Shown piece by piece: positions 1-7,381 of a stretch of 11,133 bases of DNA. The notes beneath the pieces were generated by a model. It was given only the letters and a program-made list of their open reading frames with translations, was not told where the DNA came from and did not search any database. The translations under genes and the position numbers were made by a program. Position 1 is the stretch's first letter. Each line of letters opens with the position of its first letter. Source of the DNA: Gyrodactylus bullatarudis (taxonomy: Eukaryota; Platyhelminthes; Monogenea; Gyrodactylidea; Gyrodactylidae); the NCBI GenBank assembly GCA_012064415.1, contig SSNU01000166.1, forward strand, positions 196,701 through 207,833. The letters run 5' to 3'.

Positions 1-645
1 TAATTTGACCCATTTTTCATATGACAGCCATCCAAAGCTATGACTGGCAAGCTATTACAGTATCCATTGGCACAAAAATTCAAGCACAAAAAAGAAGCTA
101 CGAGTTTAGAATTTTCAATCAAAATATCCGAATGAGTTCCTGGATTATGGATGTTATTCCATTCAAAGTAACTTTTGAAATTTGTATAAGAATTTAAAAT
201 TCCGGATTCTTTCTCTTTAGATAGATCTTTGAGGCATATGTATGCAGTTTGATAAGGAATGTCTTTTCCATCGATTGATTTCACCAAATTTATACAATCT
301 TTAGGAGTTAATTTTTCAACGTGCTCTTGTAAGTGAATAATGCTTGATTTTACATCATCTCTCCTTGGTTTGTATAGATTCTAAAATTAACAAATAATTT
401 TTAGGCAAGCTGCTTACTTTTTGACATGTATGCTCTTTAAACAAGGTAGAATGAAAGAAACCATCTTTTCTTTTCTTCCCAAAACGACAAATAAATGAGC
501 AACCATTGTCTGTACATTTGGCCTGATAATAGGTTGATGTTGAATTAACAATCTTGAGAGGTTTGTTAATACTGGCACAATAGTTTTGTAGAGTTTTTCG
601 AATTTCTCTTGTGTCACTGTATTTTTTGTGCTTTACTTCTGACAT
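1..645 (-). CDS. MULE-type transposase, 5' part (partial, two exons)
   Basis: Likely Mutator-like transposase, which acts in the nucleus to bind and cut its own element ends. Exon 1 (645 to 418) starts at an ATG giving MSEVKHKK and encodes 76 residues. It carries a C-x4-C (CTDNGC) and a later H-x-C (EHTC), the layout of the FLYWCH/WRKY-GCM1-like zinc domain seen at MULE N-termini. Exon 2 (380 to 1) is open to the window edge and ends in PVIALDGCHMKNGS, which resembles the first catalytic aspartate motif (DG-C/T-H-x-K) of MULE transposases. The exons are joined by removing a 37-base GT-AG segment, which restores one frame. Without splicing, exon 1 reads into a stop near 355. The remaining catalytic residues lie beyond the window. 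A TTG codon further upstream also opens this frame, but the ATG at 645 is the better eukaryotic start. The alternative is a one-base frameshift in a pseudogene. The family call is fairly sure; intactness is not. Confidence 0.72.
381..417 (-). other. Candidate 37-base GT-AG intron in the MULE gene
   Basis: On the minus strand the segment begins GTAAGC and ends AATTTTAG. Removing it joins codons for ...EHTCQK directly to NLYKPRRDDVKSS... in the frame that then stays open to the window edge. Seen: consensus-like borders and frame restoration. Inferred: that it is spliced. It is shorter than most animal introns but within the range of lineages with very small introns. Confidence 0.55.
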
Positions 646-698
646 ATAGGTGTAATTGTAATTTTGTGATAAAAGCAAACATTTATAGTTTAAACCTC

Positions 699-925
699 TG
701 CAGAAATATATGTTTGTGTTTTGTGAACTATGCAGAAATATATGTTTGTGTTTGGTAAAAAAGTTTGTGTTTAGTTAAAAAAATAATGTTAACCTTTGCC
801 TTGATGATAATATTCGCATAGATCTTGTTTGGGTTTTGAAAAAACCCGTATACATTATTTGCCTTTTGTAAGATCTATTGTTTGCATTTTGATAAAAATT
901 AAAAAAATTGTTTGCCTTTTGTAAT
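699..925. repeat. Cluster of degenerate GTTTG-NN-TTTTG motifs
   Basis: About seven loosely spaced copies of a T-rich motif lie here: TGTTTGTGTTTTG (711), TGTTTGTGTTTGG (743), GTTTGTGTTTAG (763), TGTTTGGGTTTTG (826), ATTTGCCTTTTGTA (857), TGTTTGCATTTTGAT (879) and TGTTTGCCTTTTGTAAT (909). A weaker one is near 793. The first two sit in a tandem duplication of 23 identical bases (699-721 and 731-753, period 32). The cluster is immediately upstream of the minus-strand MULE gene. It could be subterminal transposase-binding repeats, regulatory repeats, or a decayed minisatellite. Confidence 0.6.
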
Positions 926-1543
926 TATCCCTAATCAAAATAGTTTAGAAAAAATCTTTGCAAATCTGAATCCATTCTTTGAAATAATATATATATAGTT
1001 ATCAGTAACGATTCTTCAAGTATTTTTTCAGTCACAATAGAAAAATAACTTAGGGAAATCAAGATACTTTATCTAATTTCTTCAGAGTTCTAGTTTCATT
1101 CATTATCATTGAAAGGAGGTAATGTCACCAGTGTTGCATTCAGAGAACAATAGTCTTATTTTATCTTTTAGTCATTTTTTTCAACCAGTCGATCTCTATT
1201 CATACATATTTATAATTTAAATTTCACGTTTCTTATTTATTTAGTTTCGAATCCTTCAGATTTTCGATATCACAAGGCACTTACCCTAACTTATTACCCA
1301 TTGCACACAAAAATTTACAATTAGCCATAAATTTTTGAAAAACTTTAAGAATATTTACAGGTTGAGAAAACTTGTGAGTGCCTAGATTCGCTTAAATTAT
1401 TTTTCATCAAGGGTTCTATGTAATGAAAAAGTTAATTTGCAATCATAGGATAGGATTTAGGAAAATTCATTTGACAATAAATTCATATAAGAAAAGAAAT
1501 CATTCAATCAAATAGAAACATAAAATTTATAATAAAAACTCAC
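926..1543. other. Gene-free AT-rich stretch
   Basis: No convincing open frame, RNA gene or inverted repeat is seen. The sequence is strongly AT-biased, with short homopolymers and a TATATATA run near 988. It may include the outer end of the MULE element, but I could not find a matching terminal inverted repeat. Confidence 0.5.
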
Positions 1544-1798
1544 GTAAAAATGTTTTTATTGCAATATTATTCTTCACTATTCTTGAATTAATACATTCCC
1601 TGACATTATCGTTTATTTCAATTTTTCCAATCTTTTCAGATAAAACTCTATGAAAGAATTTTTCATATTCAACTTTTATTATTGTTCGGTCATTCATTGT
1701 AAACAACACTTTATGGTTTTCAAATTCCAAGGAATCGATAAATTTGAAATGTGATACATATTTTTTTGTTAAATAATATATATAGTCACGACTATTTA
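1544..1798 (-). CDS. Unassigned possible internal exon
   Basis: An open minus-strand segment of 255 bases (two bases, 84 codons, one base). Just upstream is a T-rich tract ending in AG (ATATTTTTTTAG), and at its end is a GTGAGT consensus donor. It reads NSRDYIYYLTKKY... through VLFTMNDRTIIKVEYEKFF to NNIAIKTFL. The product is mixed and charged, without obvious low complexity, membrane span or known motif, and I do not recognise the family. The open frame continues a little on both sides: upstream to about 1832, and downstream to a stop just past the donor. The exon borders are inferred from splice-like signals only. It might belong to the same unknown gene or family as the open segments at 4336-5993 on the same strand, but nothing directly links them. 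It could also be a chance open frame. Confidence 0.35.
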
Positions 1799-2358
1799 CT
1801 AAAAAAATATTTGAAGTATTTAAGGATGCATTTTAACATAATCAATACTCCATCTCAAACACTAAACCATTGTCTTGATGACAGAATTTGTAATGTATAT
1901 GTTACAGTAAAAATGGGAAATAAGTGGGTGGATAGACATCACTAGACAAGTGGGAAAACAAGGAAATATCTAGAAAATAAGTCATTCAAAGCAATCAAAT
2001 ACAGGATTTAGTGTTTTGAGACCTCATTCTTGTTCAGTCTCTTAAAAATGGAAATGTTATAATCGAAAATTATTGAAATTTAATCACTTATTAGATAGGC
2101 ATTATTTATTGAGATTTAAAATTGTTCTTTTGATGCACAAAATGTCAATTCCTCAATGAGGACTGAGTGTGAATCCCCTCCCCCTCTTTAATCAGATGAA
2201 TTCAAGGCAATAATATTATATGTGGTGACCTTCATATTGAATCACCACCAATAATTATAAAAAAAGAAATTATCTTTAAAAGCTATTTATTCAAAAATTA
2301 ATTTGTTTAACTTAATTTGTAATATGATTATTATCTTAATACACACGTTATTGATAAA
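1799..2358. other. Intergenic AT-rich stretch
   Basis: No supported gene. It contains a C-rich tract near 2175-2188 (CCCCTCCCCCTC) that stands out in AT-rich surroundings. A 64-codon plus-strand frame here (1751-1945) overlaps the better-supported minus-strand segment and has no coding character of its own. Confidence 0.45.
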
Positions 2359-2589
2359 ATGGAAAATTCTTCTTCTATCAACAAGGTTAGTCTACCAAAA
2401 TACCTCGTAGAGGTAATGACCCAAAAATCCACTAAAAAGGCAAAACTGCCCACTAAAGCAGCAGAGTGCTCATCCTCTGACATTACAAAAACCAATAACA
2501 ATAACTTGGAAGATGACTTCTTCAAATGGAGAGCTAATAGCCTTCGATGTGAAGGACTGCGAAGATGCAGTGACGCGCCAATGCACTAA
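2359..2589 (+). CDS. Unassigned small open frame, possible first exon
   Basis: The frame starts at an ATG (MENSSSINKVSLPKYL) and encodes 76 residues. The product is hydrophilic and rich in Ser, Lys and Asn, with a TNNNNLEDD stretch, consistent with a disordered leader. It lies in a patch visibly less AT-rich than its surroundings. Possible 5' splice donors occur inside it (AAG|GTTAGT near 2384 and GAG|GTAATG near 2412), so it may not be one continuous exon. A second frame (2513-2686) overlaps its end. I do not recognise a family. The base-composition shift is the main reason to list it. Confidence 0.3.
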   Translation: MENSSSINKVSLPKYLVEVMTQKSTKKAKLPTKAAECSSSDITKTNNNNLEDDFFKWRANSLRCEGLRRCSDAPMH

Positions 2590-2686
2590 TACTAATAGGC
2601 CCAAAGGCAAGCGAAATGCATCATCATATATATATATGGTATACGACATATTGACTGTTATAAGTCTTATACACCCGGCCATATAA
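2513..2686 (+). CDS. Unassigned 57-residue frame overlapping the previous one
   Basis: A second plus-strand frame begins at an ATG (MTSSNGELIAFDVKDCEDAV) and ends with TAA at 2684-2686. The residue mix (ELIAFDVKDCEDAVTRQ, then a basic RPKGKRNASS) looks more protein-like than chance AT-rich DNA. It could be the true continuation of the 2359 frame after a frameshift or splice, or an unrelated short exon. No function can be assigned. Confidence 0.27.
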   Translation: MTSSNGELIAFDVKDCEDAVTRQCTNTNRPKGKRNASSYIYMVYDILTVISLIHPAI

Positions 2687-2815
2687 AAATATGATTAAAA
2701 TTATAAATGATGTTTTATTCCAGTACTTTACTGATTCAGGGTTTGTACGGTAACATATATCTAGAAGTAATGTTGGCTTATACTGTTAAAAAAGTATACT
2801 TAATTACAATTTTAA

Positions 2816-2893
2816 CCCTCGCCCTGGAAATGGGGTCACTGTGGACCCCATTTGTATTGAATTTCCTCATTTTTGTCATTTCCAGGGCGAGGG
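2816..2893. mobile_element. 78-base piggyBac-type MITE (TTAA-flanked)
   Basis: The element has perfect 17-base inverted ends: CCCTCGCCCTGGAAATG at 2816-2832 and its exact reverse complement at 2877-2893. TTAA directly flanks both sides (2812-2815 and 2894-2897), the target duplication typical of piggyBac-family transposition. Inside, AAATGGGGTC (2828-2837) and GACCCCATTT (2844-2853) form a hairpin with a six-base loop. The arms overlap the left inverted end, so the hairpin and the whole-element stem cannot form together. There is no coding capacity, so mobilisation would need a transposase in trans. The CCCTCG start and GGGGTC/GACCCC hairpin match the 3-kb element at 7161-10160. Confidence 0.85.
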
Positions 2894-2897
2894 TTAA

Positions 2898-3115
2898 CTA
2901 TGTCTTTTGAAATTTTGATATTTTACTTATATTTTATATTCATATTCTTTATTTATCTCGATCACTTGAAGCTTAACTTAGAGGTTATCAAGTCTAAGCT
3001 CACCCACTTCAATCTGTGTAAGTTATCACAGCAGGAAGTGAAATCAATAGTGATCCCTGATCATATGTTTGGTCTTTTGAATTTTCAACAAAAGATTTCT
3101 CTGAATAAATACTGA
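2898..3115 (+). CDS. Unassigned open frame right of the MITE
   Basis: Starting from the ATG just right of the MITE (MSFEILIF), the frame is open to TGA at 3113-3115. It gives about 70 residues: a hydrophobic, Phe/Ile/Tyr-rich first third that resembles a membrane segment, then a mixed charged part (LDHLKLNLEVIKSKLTHFN). The frame also runs backwards through the MITE end, which is probably chance. The hydrophobic part is expected from T-rich DNA, so only the second half looks at all coding. Family unknown. Confidence 0.22.
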
Positions 3116-4335
3116 ATTCTAAGCTACATCATCAGCAGTATTCGATCATTAGCCAAATATATCCTTTGAAGAGAAAAACCTTCATCCTTTCAATTTATGA
3201 ATATGAATTAGTCTCCTAATGAATTAATTAATTATTATTATTGTAGTGATCAGTGAATCAGTAACTCCAAAGTCTTTGACCAGTTTTGAAGGTGGGATTT
3301 CATGTTAAATGATGTAAATGTCTAAATCAAAAAGTACTGTTTCATTTGGTATTGTGTTAAATGATTAATCTATATTAGGAGTTGATTCTTCAGAGTTGAT
3401 GATATTGCAGTCCCAGGTGTTTTTGAAATGAAAAACTATTCTTCAGCCTATTTGATTATTCTGTATGTTGAGAATTGAATTTCAGCAAAGACTATCTTTG
3501 AGGAACTCCAGAGCAGATTTTCTGGTAGTCTCACCTTTGCATATTACGTTTCATAAATTGTCGTCTGTTAGTGAGATGTTTCTTTAGATACTTAAGCTGT
3601 TTTGAGCTAACTCTATGTAAGTGGCTGGCTTCAAGAATTGTAGATGATTCTTTAGATAGATTATATACAAAAAGGTGCTGTGTCCGTTTAGAAGTATGTT
3701 TATAATTATATTGAATATGCCTCGTAAATTTTAGGATTTAGGTTTGGAGATCATGTTGAGGAACTCAGAGTATGAGAGAAAGATATTGTTGTTATAATTT
3801 TCAAATGATGAGTTATAGGTGAGGTTAGGTGGGGTTAGTGAGTGTAAAATTCTTTATAAGTTATGGCGCTATTCTTTAGAGGTAACTTGAAGTATATTTT
3901 TAGTTGAAAATAGCCTATTTTATTTTATTTAATTGCATATTTGAGTTTTTTTCAATCAGAACATACGTAAGAGATGTGAGTGTAATATTTGGGAATAATA
4001 CAGAAAAATCCTAAATGATATTTGGTTATATATACTTTTTAAGCTTCTAAATAATAGGATGATATTGTAGTGTTTTTGAAAATGAAGTTAATTTTTTGAC
4101 CTCTCGTGGGTGAAGATACTATTTATTTGAGATTATGTAGGATATGCCAATATCTGATACTGGATTATTCCCCAAGCAAAAATTAGACAGAAGCAGTGCC
4201 ATTTGTTAAGATGGCTAAAAATCTAAGATATTATTAGGGAATCAATACAGATCAGTTTTCAGTCAGCAATCAAATTATAGTTTGATAATTTGGTGAGTTA
4301 ACTATAGCTATCTGTTAAATTTTTTTTCTTTTTAG
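3116..4335. other. Long stretch without a supported gene
   Basis: Nothing here can be named. The minus strand shows short open segments in changing frames between about 3400 and 3850, one of them about 49 codons (reading GHSTFLYIIYLKNHLQFL). These are separated by stops and shifts, which suggests an old decayed coding element, perhaps a transposon remnant. I see no conserved catalytic motif. No inverted or tandem repeat of note was found. Confidence 0.35.
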
Positions 4336-4536
4336 TCATAACTCTCGTAAATGTTTCAAAAGTTCATTATGAGGATCAAGGCAAGTGAACCACTGAGATT
4401 TTACAAATTTTTCATATTTGATATCGTCATTTTGCTTGTGCCTATTTTCACAATGTATTTTCTTAAGTTGCAAAGAGAGAGGAGATGAAGATGAGAGTTT
4501 AAAATGATAATTTTTAAATTCTAATTCTGGTTCCAT
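4336..4536 (-). CDS. Unassigned 66-residue open frame
   Basis: The frame runs from an ATG (MEPELEFKNYHFKLSSSSPL) to TGA at 4336-4338. The product is hydrophilic and slightly basic, with KIHCENRHKQNDD in the middle and DPHNELLKHLREL at the end. There is no signal peptide or membrane span and no recognised domain. The residue mix is less biased to Lys/Asn/Ile/Phe than random AT-rich translation, which mildly favours real coding. It could be a single small gene, an exon, or a pseudogene piece. Confidence 0.28.
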   Translation of the reverse strand: MEPELEFKNYHFKLSSSSPLSLQLKKIHCENRHKQNDDIKYEKFVKSQWFTCLDPHNELLKHLREL

Positions 4537-5065
4537 TTTCGTACCTAATAAATCCTATAGAAAAAATTCGGAGCGTATAAAAAATTACCTTGATAGGAGA
4601 AAGGAAGAAATTCTTGAATTCTCAAGAACAGGAGGTGACACCCTAAAATGTGAAATATGTCCCAATTTTGATAAATAGAGCAATTTTAATTGAAAAAAAT
4701 TTTCTCATTTTGAAATTTAAAATTTATTTTTTGAATTGGATTTTTCTTGATCATAACATAGGTCGAAGGTATTTCATATATTATTAATAATACATCTACA
4801 TGAATTATACATACAACTCTAGGTAATTACATTATGCCTTTTTTACAAAAGCATATATTCTCATTTTGTATTTAGTAACGTCTTATTTTCGTCTGTAAAA
4901 GGTATAGATGTCATCATTTATTAACATAAATTTGAAAAATGATCAAACCTCCAATAAAAATTCAATCTTATAAGACCTTATAATTTTTAATTGGAAATTT
5001 TATCTTAGACTCAGAACATGTGTAGATATAGGAATAGGCCGGTGTATTCATTTCAGATTGTTTTT
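4537..5065. other. Intergenic AT-rich stretch
   Basis: I see no open frame of coding character, no RNA gene and no clear repeat. The sequence is AT-rich throughout. Confidence 0.45.
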
Positions 5066-5102
5066 AGTATGTTTTGAATAAAATCGATTTACGAAACATA
5101 CT
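5066..5102. repeat. Imperfect palindrome centred on AAATCGATTT
   Basis: AGTATGTTT at 5066-5074 is matched by AAACATACT at 5094-5102. The centre (5081-5090) is the perfect palindrome AAATCGATTT. The two halves differ by about three inserted bases and one mismatch. It could be a fold-back repeat remnant or a protein-binding site. Confidence 0.5.
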
Positions 5103-5143
5103 GAATTACAAAACACACTAGACTGTTCTCTACACACACTAAG

Positions 5144-5344
5144 TCATCGAGCATACTTCAACATGGCAATGTTTTCTCTATCTAGCCTGCTTAGCTTGAG
5201 CGGAGGAAACCATATCAAAAATCTTTTTAGAGTATCAGCTGAAAATGACACGAATGATGAAACTCCAACCGTTAAAAACTTTGGTACACTATTTTTTAGG
5301 ATCTGATTGTCATTAAAATATAAGAAAAAGTAATGAGTATTTAC
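5144..5344 (-). CDS. Unassigned open segment (possible 3' exon)
   Basis: An open minus-strand segment of 66 codons ends with TGA at 5144-5146, with no early ATG. The last part reads SFSADTLKRFLIWFPPLKL then SRLDRENIAMLKYAR, a composition unlike AT-rich noise. A TTTTCAG acceptor-like site lies inside it just before CTGATAC, so only the last 35 or so codons may be exonic. I do not recognise the family. Confidence 0.28.
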   Translation of the reverse strand, partial: VNTHYFFLYFNDNQILKNSVPKFLTVGVSSFVSFSADTLKRFLIWFPPLKLSRLDRENIAMLKYAR

Positions 5345-5522
5345 TTAATTTCTAAAAACAGATTTCAATAGATGTTACCATATTCACTAGAGTAATTGTT
5401 GTAATTGCAATGAAGAGCGTTAATATTTTTGACATCAATGAGTACAACGGGTATTTAAAATTATTTCGTAAAGAATGAGAAGGTTATTTTGATCTCATCT
5501 TCATTATATCTTAATTATAAAT

Positions 5523-5795
5523 TTAAATAAACATACAAGAATATTGATGTAGCGATTTTATGAAATATTTCATAAATCTTGAAACGATTTTAGCATCTCC
5601 ACTAACTCCTTTAGAATCTATTACATCGAATATTACCATTGAATTTTCATCTATATCGTGCCATGAATTATTCAGATCAAAATATAAGCCATCCAAATCA
5701 AGAAATTTAATCTTTCCATTTGTGAATTGAATTTTCTTCGAAGACAGTTTTTCGTTTTTCCAGTTAATTTCTATAGAATCTGGTTGAAAATATGT
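5523..5795 (-). CDS. Unassigned open segment (possible internal exon)
   Basis: An open minus-strand segment of about 90 codons with no early ATG. It reads QPDSIEINWKNEKLSSKK, then KFLDLDGLYFDLNNSWHDID and MVIFDVIDSKGVSGDAK. The alternating hydrophobic pattern with Asp and Gly turns looks like a globular protein. A TTTTCAACCAG acceptor-like site precedes ATTCTATAG near the upstream end, and a GTATGT donor-like site lies near the downstream end (TTCTTGTATGTT). No homolog is recognised. With the neighbouring segment at 5847-5993 it may form part of one split or decayed gene, but the phases of the sites I can see do not join cleanly. Confidence 0.33.
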   Translation of the reverse strand, partial: TYFQPDSIEINWKNEKLSSKKIQFTNGKIKFLDLDGLYFDLNNSWHDIDENSMVIFDVIDSKGVSGDAKIVSRFMKYFIKSLHQYSCMFI

Positions 5796-5846
5796 TTAGA
5801 TGATGTTCAATAAAATGTTTATATTAAAAATATCCGGAAAATTAAT

Positions 5847-5993
5847 TTAATTTTCTAAAGATGTCACTTGAAACCTCTCCACTTTTATGGATTCATTAAT
5901 ATAAAGGTCAAAAAACCGATTAATTTCTCGTTTCGAATAAAAAATTAAATCGGCAATATTATCGTTCAAATCCGAAACTATTTTATAAGCTTT
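5847..5993 (-). CDS. Unassigned open segment upstream of the previous one
   Basis: An open minus-strand segment of 48 codons bounded by in-frame stops. It reads KAYKIVSDLNDNIADLIFYS then KREINRFFDLYINESIKVER. The pattern is amphipathic and helix-like and does not look like AT-rich noise. A possible acceptor AG precedes AAAGCTTAT. It lies about 50 bases from the next open segment on the same strand, so both may come from one gene. No domain is recognised. Confidence 0.27.
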   Translation of the reverse strand, partial: KAYKIVSDLNDNIADLIFYSKREINRFFDLYINESIKVERFQVTSLEN

Positions 5994-6240
5994 CTATTAT
6001 TCAGAAATTTTTTAAAATGGATTTTATGTTTATAATGTGTCTTTTACAGGCCTCATTTATCAAAATACTGAATGATCAATCTCAGAATGAAAATATTTTT
6101 ATAATGATCAACTAAACTATGTAGCTTATAAGGTTTTTAATCTTATCTGATCAATAACTTATGAATAATCTTTTTAAGATGAGCTAAAAAGTTTCCATAT
6201 TGAGAAAGTTAAACTTTAAGTTGTTCACTTGCTACCTGAC
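5994..6240. other. Gene-free stretch
   Basis: AT-rich sequence without a supported feature, between the unassigned minus-strand segments and the left copy of the inverted repeat. Confidence 0.4.
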
Positions 6241-6376
6241 TATGTTGTCTTCTGGCTTGTATTGGTCTATCTGCAGTAAAAGAAAGGGGAAAGAAAGGTG
6301 TAGTATTTCTTAAAGAATAAGGATTATAAAAATTACAGTGATTGTTATAGTAATCAGAATTATTAGAGTAATAACT
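6241..6376 (+). repeat. Left copy of a 130-base inverted repeat pair
   Basis: This segment matches the reverse complement of 10688-10818 with about eight mismatches and one five-base indel (roughly 94% identity). The core, including AAGGTGTAGTATTTCTTAAA, is identical. Similarity stops on both sides, so this is either a dispersed repeat present in opposite orientations or the ends of one large element. The inner edge contains a small palindrome, TTATTAGAG (6360-6368) and CTCTAATAA (6375-6383). Confidence 0.85.
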
Positions 6377-6434
6377 CTAATAATATAATTCTTCACTTGA
6401 AAGAAAATTAAAATTAAGATTAGAATAAAAAACA

Positions 6435-6555
6435 TTTAGATTAACCTGATAAAAATCTTCACACTATAATTACTTCGAGTCAGCAAGCTCAAAATATTTT
6501 TAAGGAAAAGACAACTGTTGTCTTCAAAAAAAATTTAGATTACCCTGATAAAAAT
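6435..6555. repeat. Pair of 22-base direct repeats
   Basis: TTTAGATTAACCTGATAAAA at 6435 recurs at 6534 as TTTAGATTACCCTGATAAAA, 21 of 22 bases identical and 99 bases apart. A symmetric hairpin sits just before the second copy (AAGACAAC, one base, GTTGTCTT at 6508-6524). This may be a small tandem duplication or part of a non-autonomous element. Confidence 0.5.
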
Positions 6556-6666
6556 AGTTTTAACTCACACAATATTTCGAATACATGTCGTATTCTTTTT
6601 CTTGCGTGAGAATTTTCAAAAAGCATAAGACACTTAGCCCTAGAACTAAATTTTGGATTTTTGTTC

Positions 6667-6717
6667 ACCCCATTTGTATTGAAACCCCATAAGAAAAATA
6701 AATATTTCGGTCGAGGG
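6667..6717. mobile_element. Degraded fragment of the CCCTCG/TTAA MITE family
   Basis: ACCCCATTTGTATTGAA at 6667-6683 is identical to 2845-2861 inside the 78-base MITE. It is followed at the right spacing by a TCGAGGG end (6711-6717) and TAAA, a mutated TTAA. The left inverted end is missing and the stretch between is diverged. It is best read as a left-truncated, worn copy of the same or a sister MITE. Confidence 0.6.
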
Positions 6718-7156
6718 TAAAAACCTTGTGAGCCCAATCAGAAAATTTAACCAATCAGATTTCTACTCAACTTTAATCAATCAATTCTAACCAACGATTT
6801 CCAATTTTTATATCCATCTTATTACCATTAACAACATCGTTTCAACTATCAATGTGAGCTTTATAACTTTTCTCTCCACTGTTACTATTTATAGGAGAGT
6901 TTTGCTGATTTTTCAGCTTACATTTTATCTTTATTATTCTGAATGAAATCCTAACTTATATCAATTTTGAAGAATTACCACTAATGATGCTTCAAGAAAT
7001 ATACATTTTGTTGTAATATATCTTCTTCCTATTGTTGGGAGCTCTTGTTCTTTTAAAAAGGATGTCAAAAATTCATCTGGAATTATTCGATTGTAACGGA
7101 GAAATCATTCAGAGTTGAGAAAAATAACGACAAATTATATATCTATATCTGTGTTG
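6718..7156. other. Gene-free stretch left of the piggyBac-like element
   Basis: No gene is supported. A 65-codon minus-strand frame (6540-6737) overlaps the MITE fragment and appears to be chance. No RNA gene was seen. Confidence 0.4.
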
Positions 7157-7176
7157 TTAACCCTCGCACGGAATTT

Positions 7177-7193
7177 GGGGTCAAAAAGACCCC
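7177..7193. repeat. Subterminal hairpin, left end of the piggyBac-like element
   Basis: GGGGTC, AAAAA, GACCCC lies directly against the left inverted end. The same six-base arms form the hairpin in the 78-base MITE, at almost the same distance from the end. It is probably part of the transposase recognition region. Confidence 0.7.
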
Positions 7194-7364
7194 GAGGTGA
7201 TTTCAATCCTCTATAAATATTTTATTATTTTTTCTTTTTGTATGATTTTTTTTGTAATCCTAGAGCAATAATTATTCAATGAAAAGTTATGGTTTTTTTC
7301 AGTCGTCGGTCTATTATTACACAAAATAACTAACTCAGAAAAAATTATAACTGAGTCAGAATTT

Positions 7365-7381
7365 GGGGTCTTTTTGACCCC
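7365..7381. repeat. Second GGGGTC/GACCCC hairpin
   Basis: GGGGTC, TTTTT, GACCCC, preceded by AATTT so that AATTTGGGGTC (7360-7370) repeats 7172-7182 exactly. It lies about 200 bases inside the left end. The motif recurs in the opposite orientation near the right end (10113-10123). Confidence 0.7.

Noticed and set aside
1111..1120. AGGAGG-like string before an ATG, resembling a bacterial ribosome binding site
   Set aside because: The window is eukaryotic and no open frame of any length follows.
1751..1945. 64-codon plus-strand open frame
   Set aside because: It overlaps the better-bounded minus-strand segment and has a noise-like composition.
2331..2682. Minus-strand frames opposite the 2359-2686 patch
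   Set aside because: They are the complements of the plus-strand frames. The Leu-rich start on the minus strand mirrors AAC/AAT runs on the plus strand and is not a convincing signal peptide.
2707..2910. 67-codon plus-strand open frame with hydrophobic product
   Set aside because: It reads straight through the 78-base MITE, including both inverted ends, so most of it is transposon DNA; hydrophobicity follows from T-richness.
3826..3842. GGTTAGGTGGGGTTAG, telomere-like
   Set aside because: There are only two irregular units and no tandem array of TTAGG or TTAGGG.
5345..5435. Minus-strand MSKILTLFIAITTITLV resembling a signal peptide
   Set aside because: It stops after about 27 residues with no clear exon to join, and hydrophobic stretches are common in this composition.
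6540..6737. 65-codon minus-strand open frame
   Set aside because: It runs through the worn MITE end and lacks splice signals or a known motif; the open frame is probably chance.
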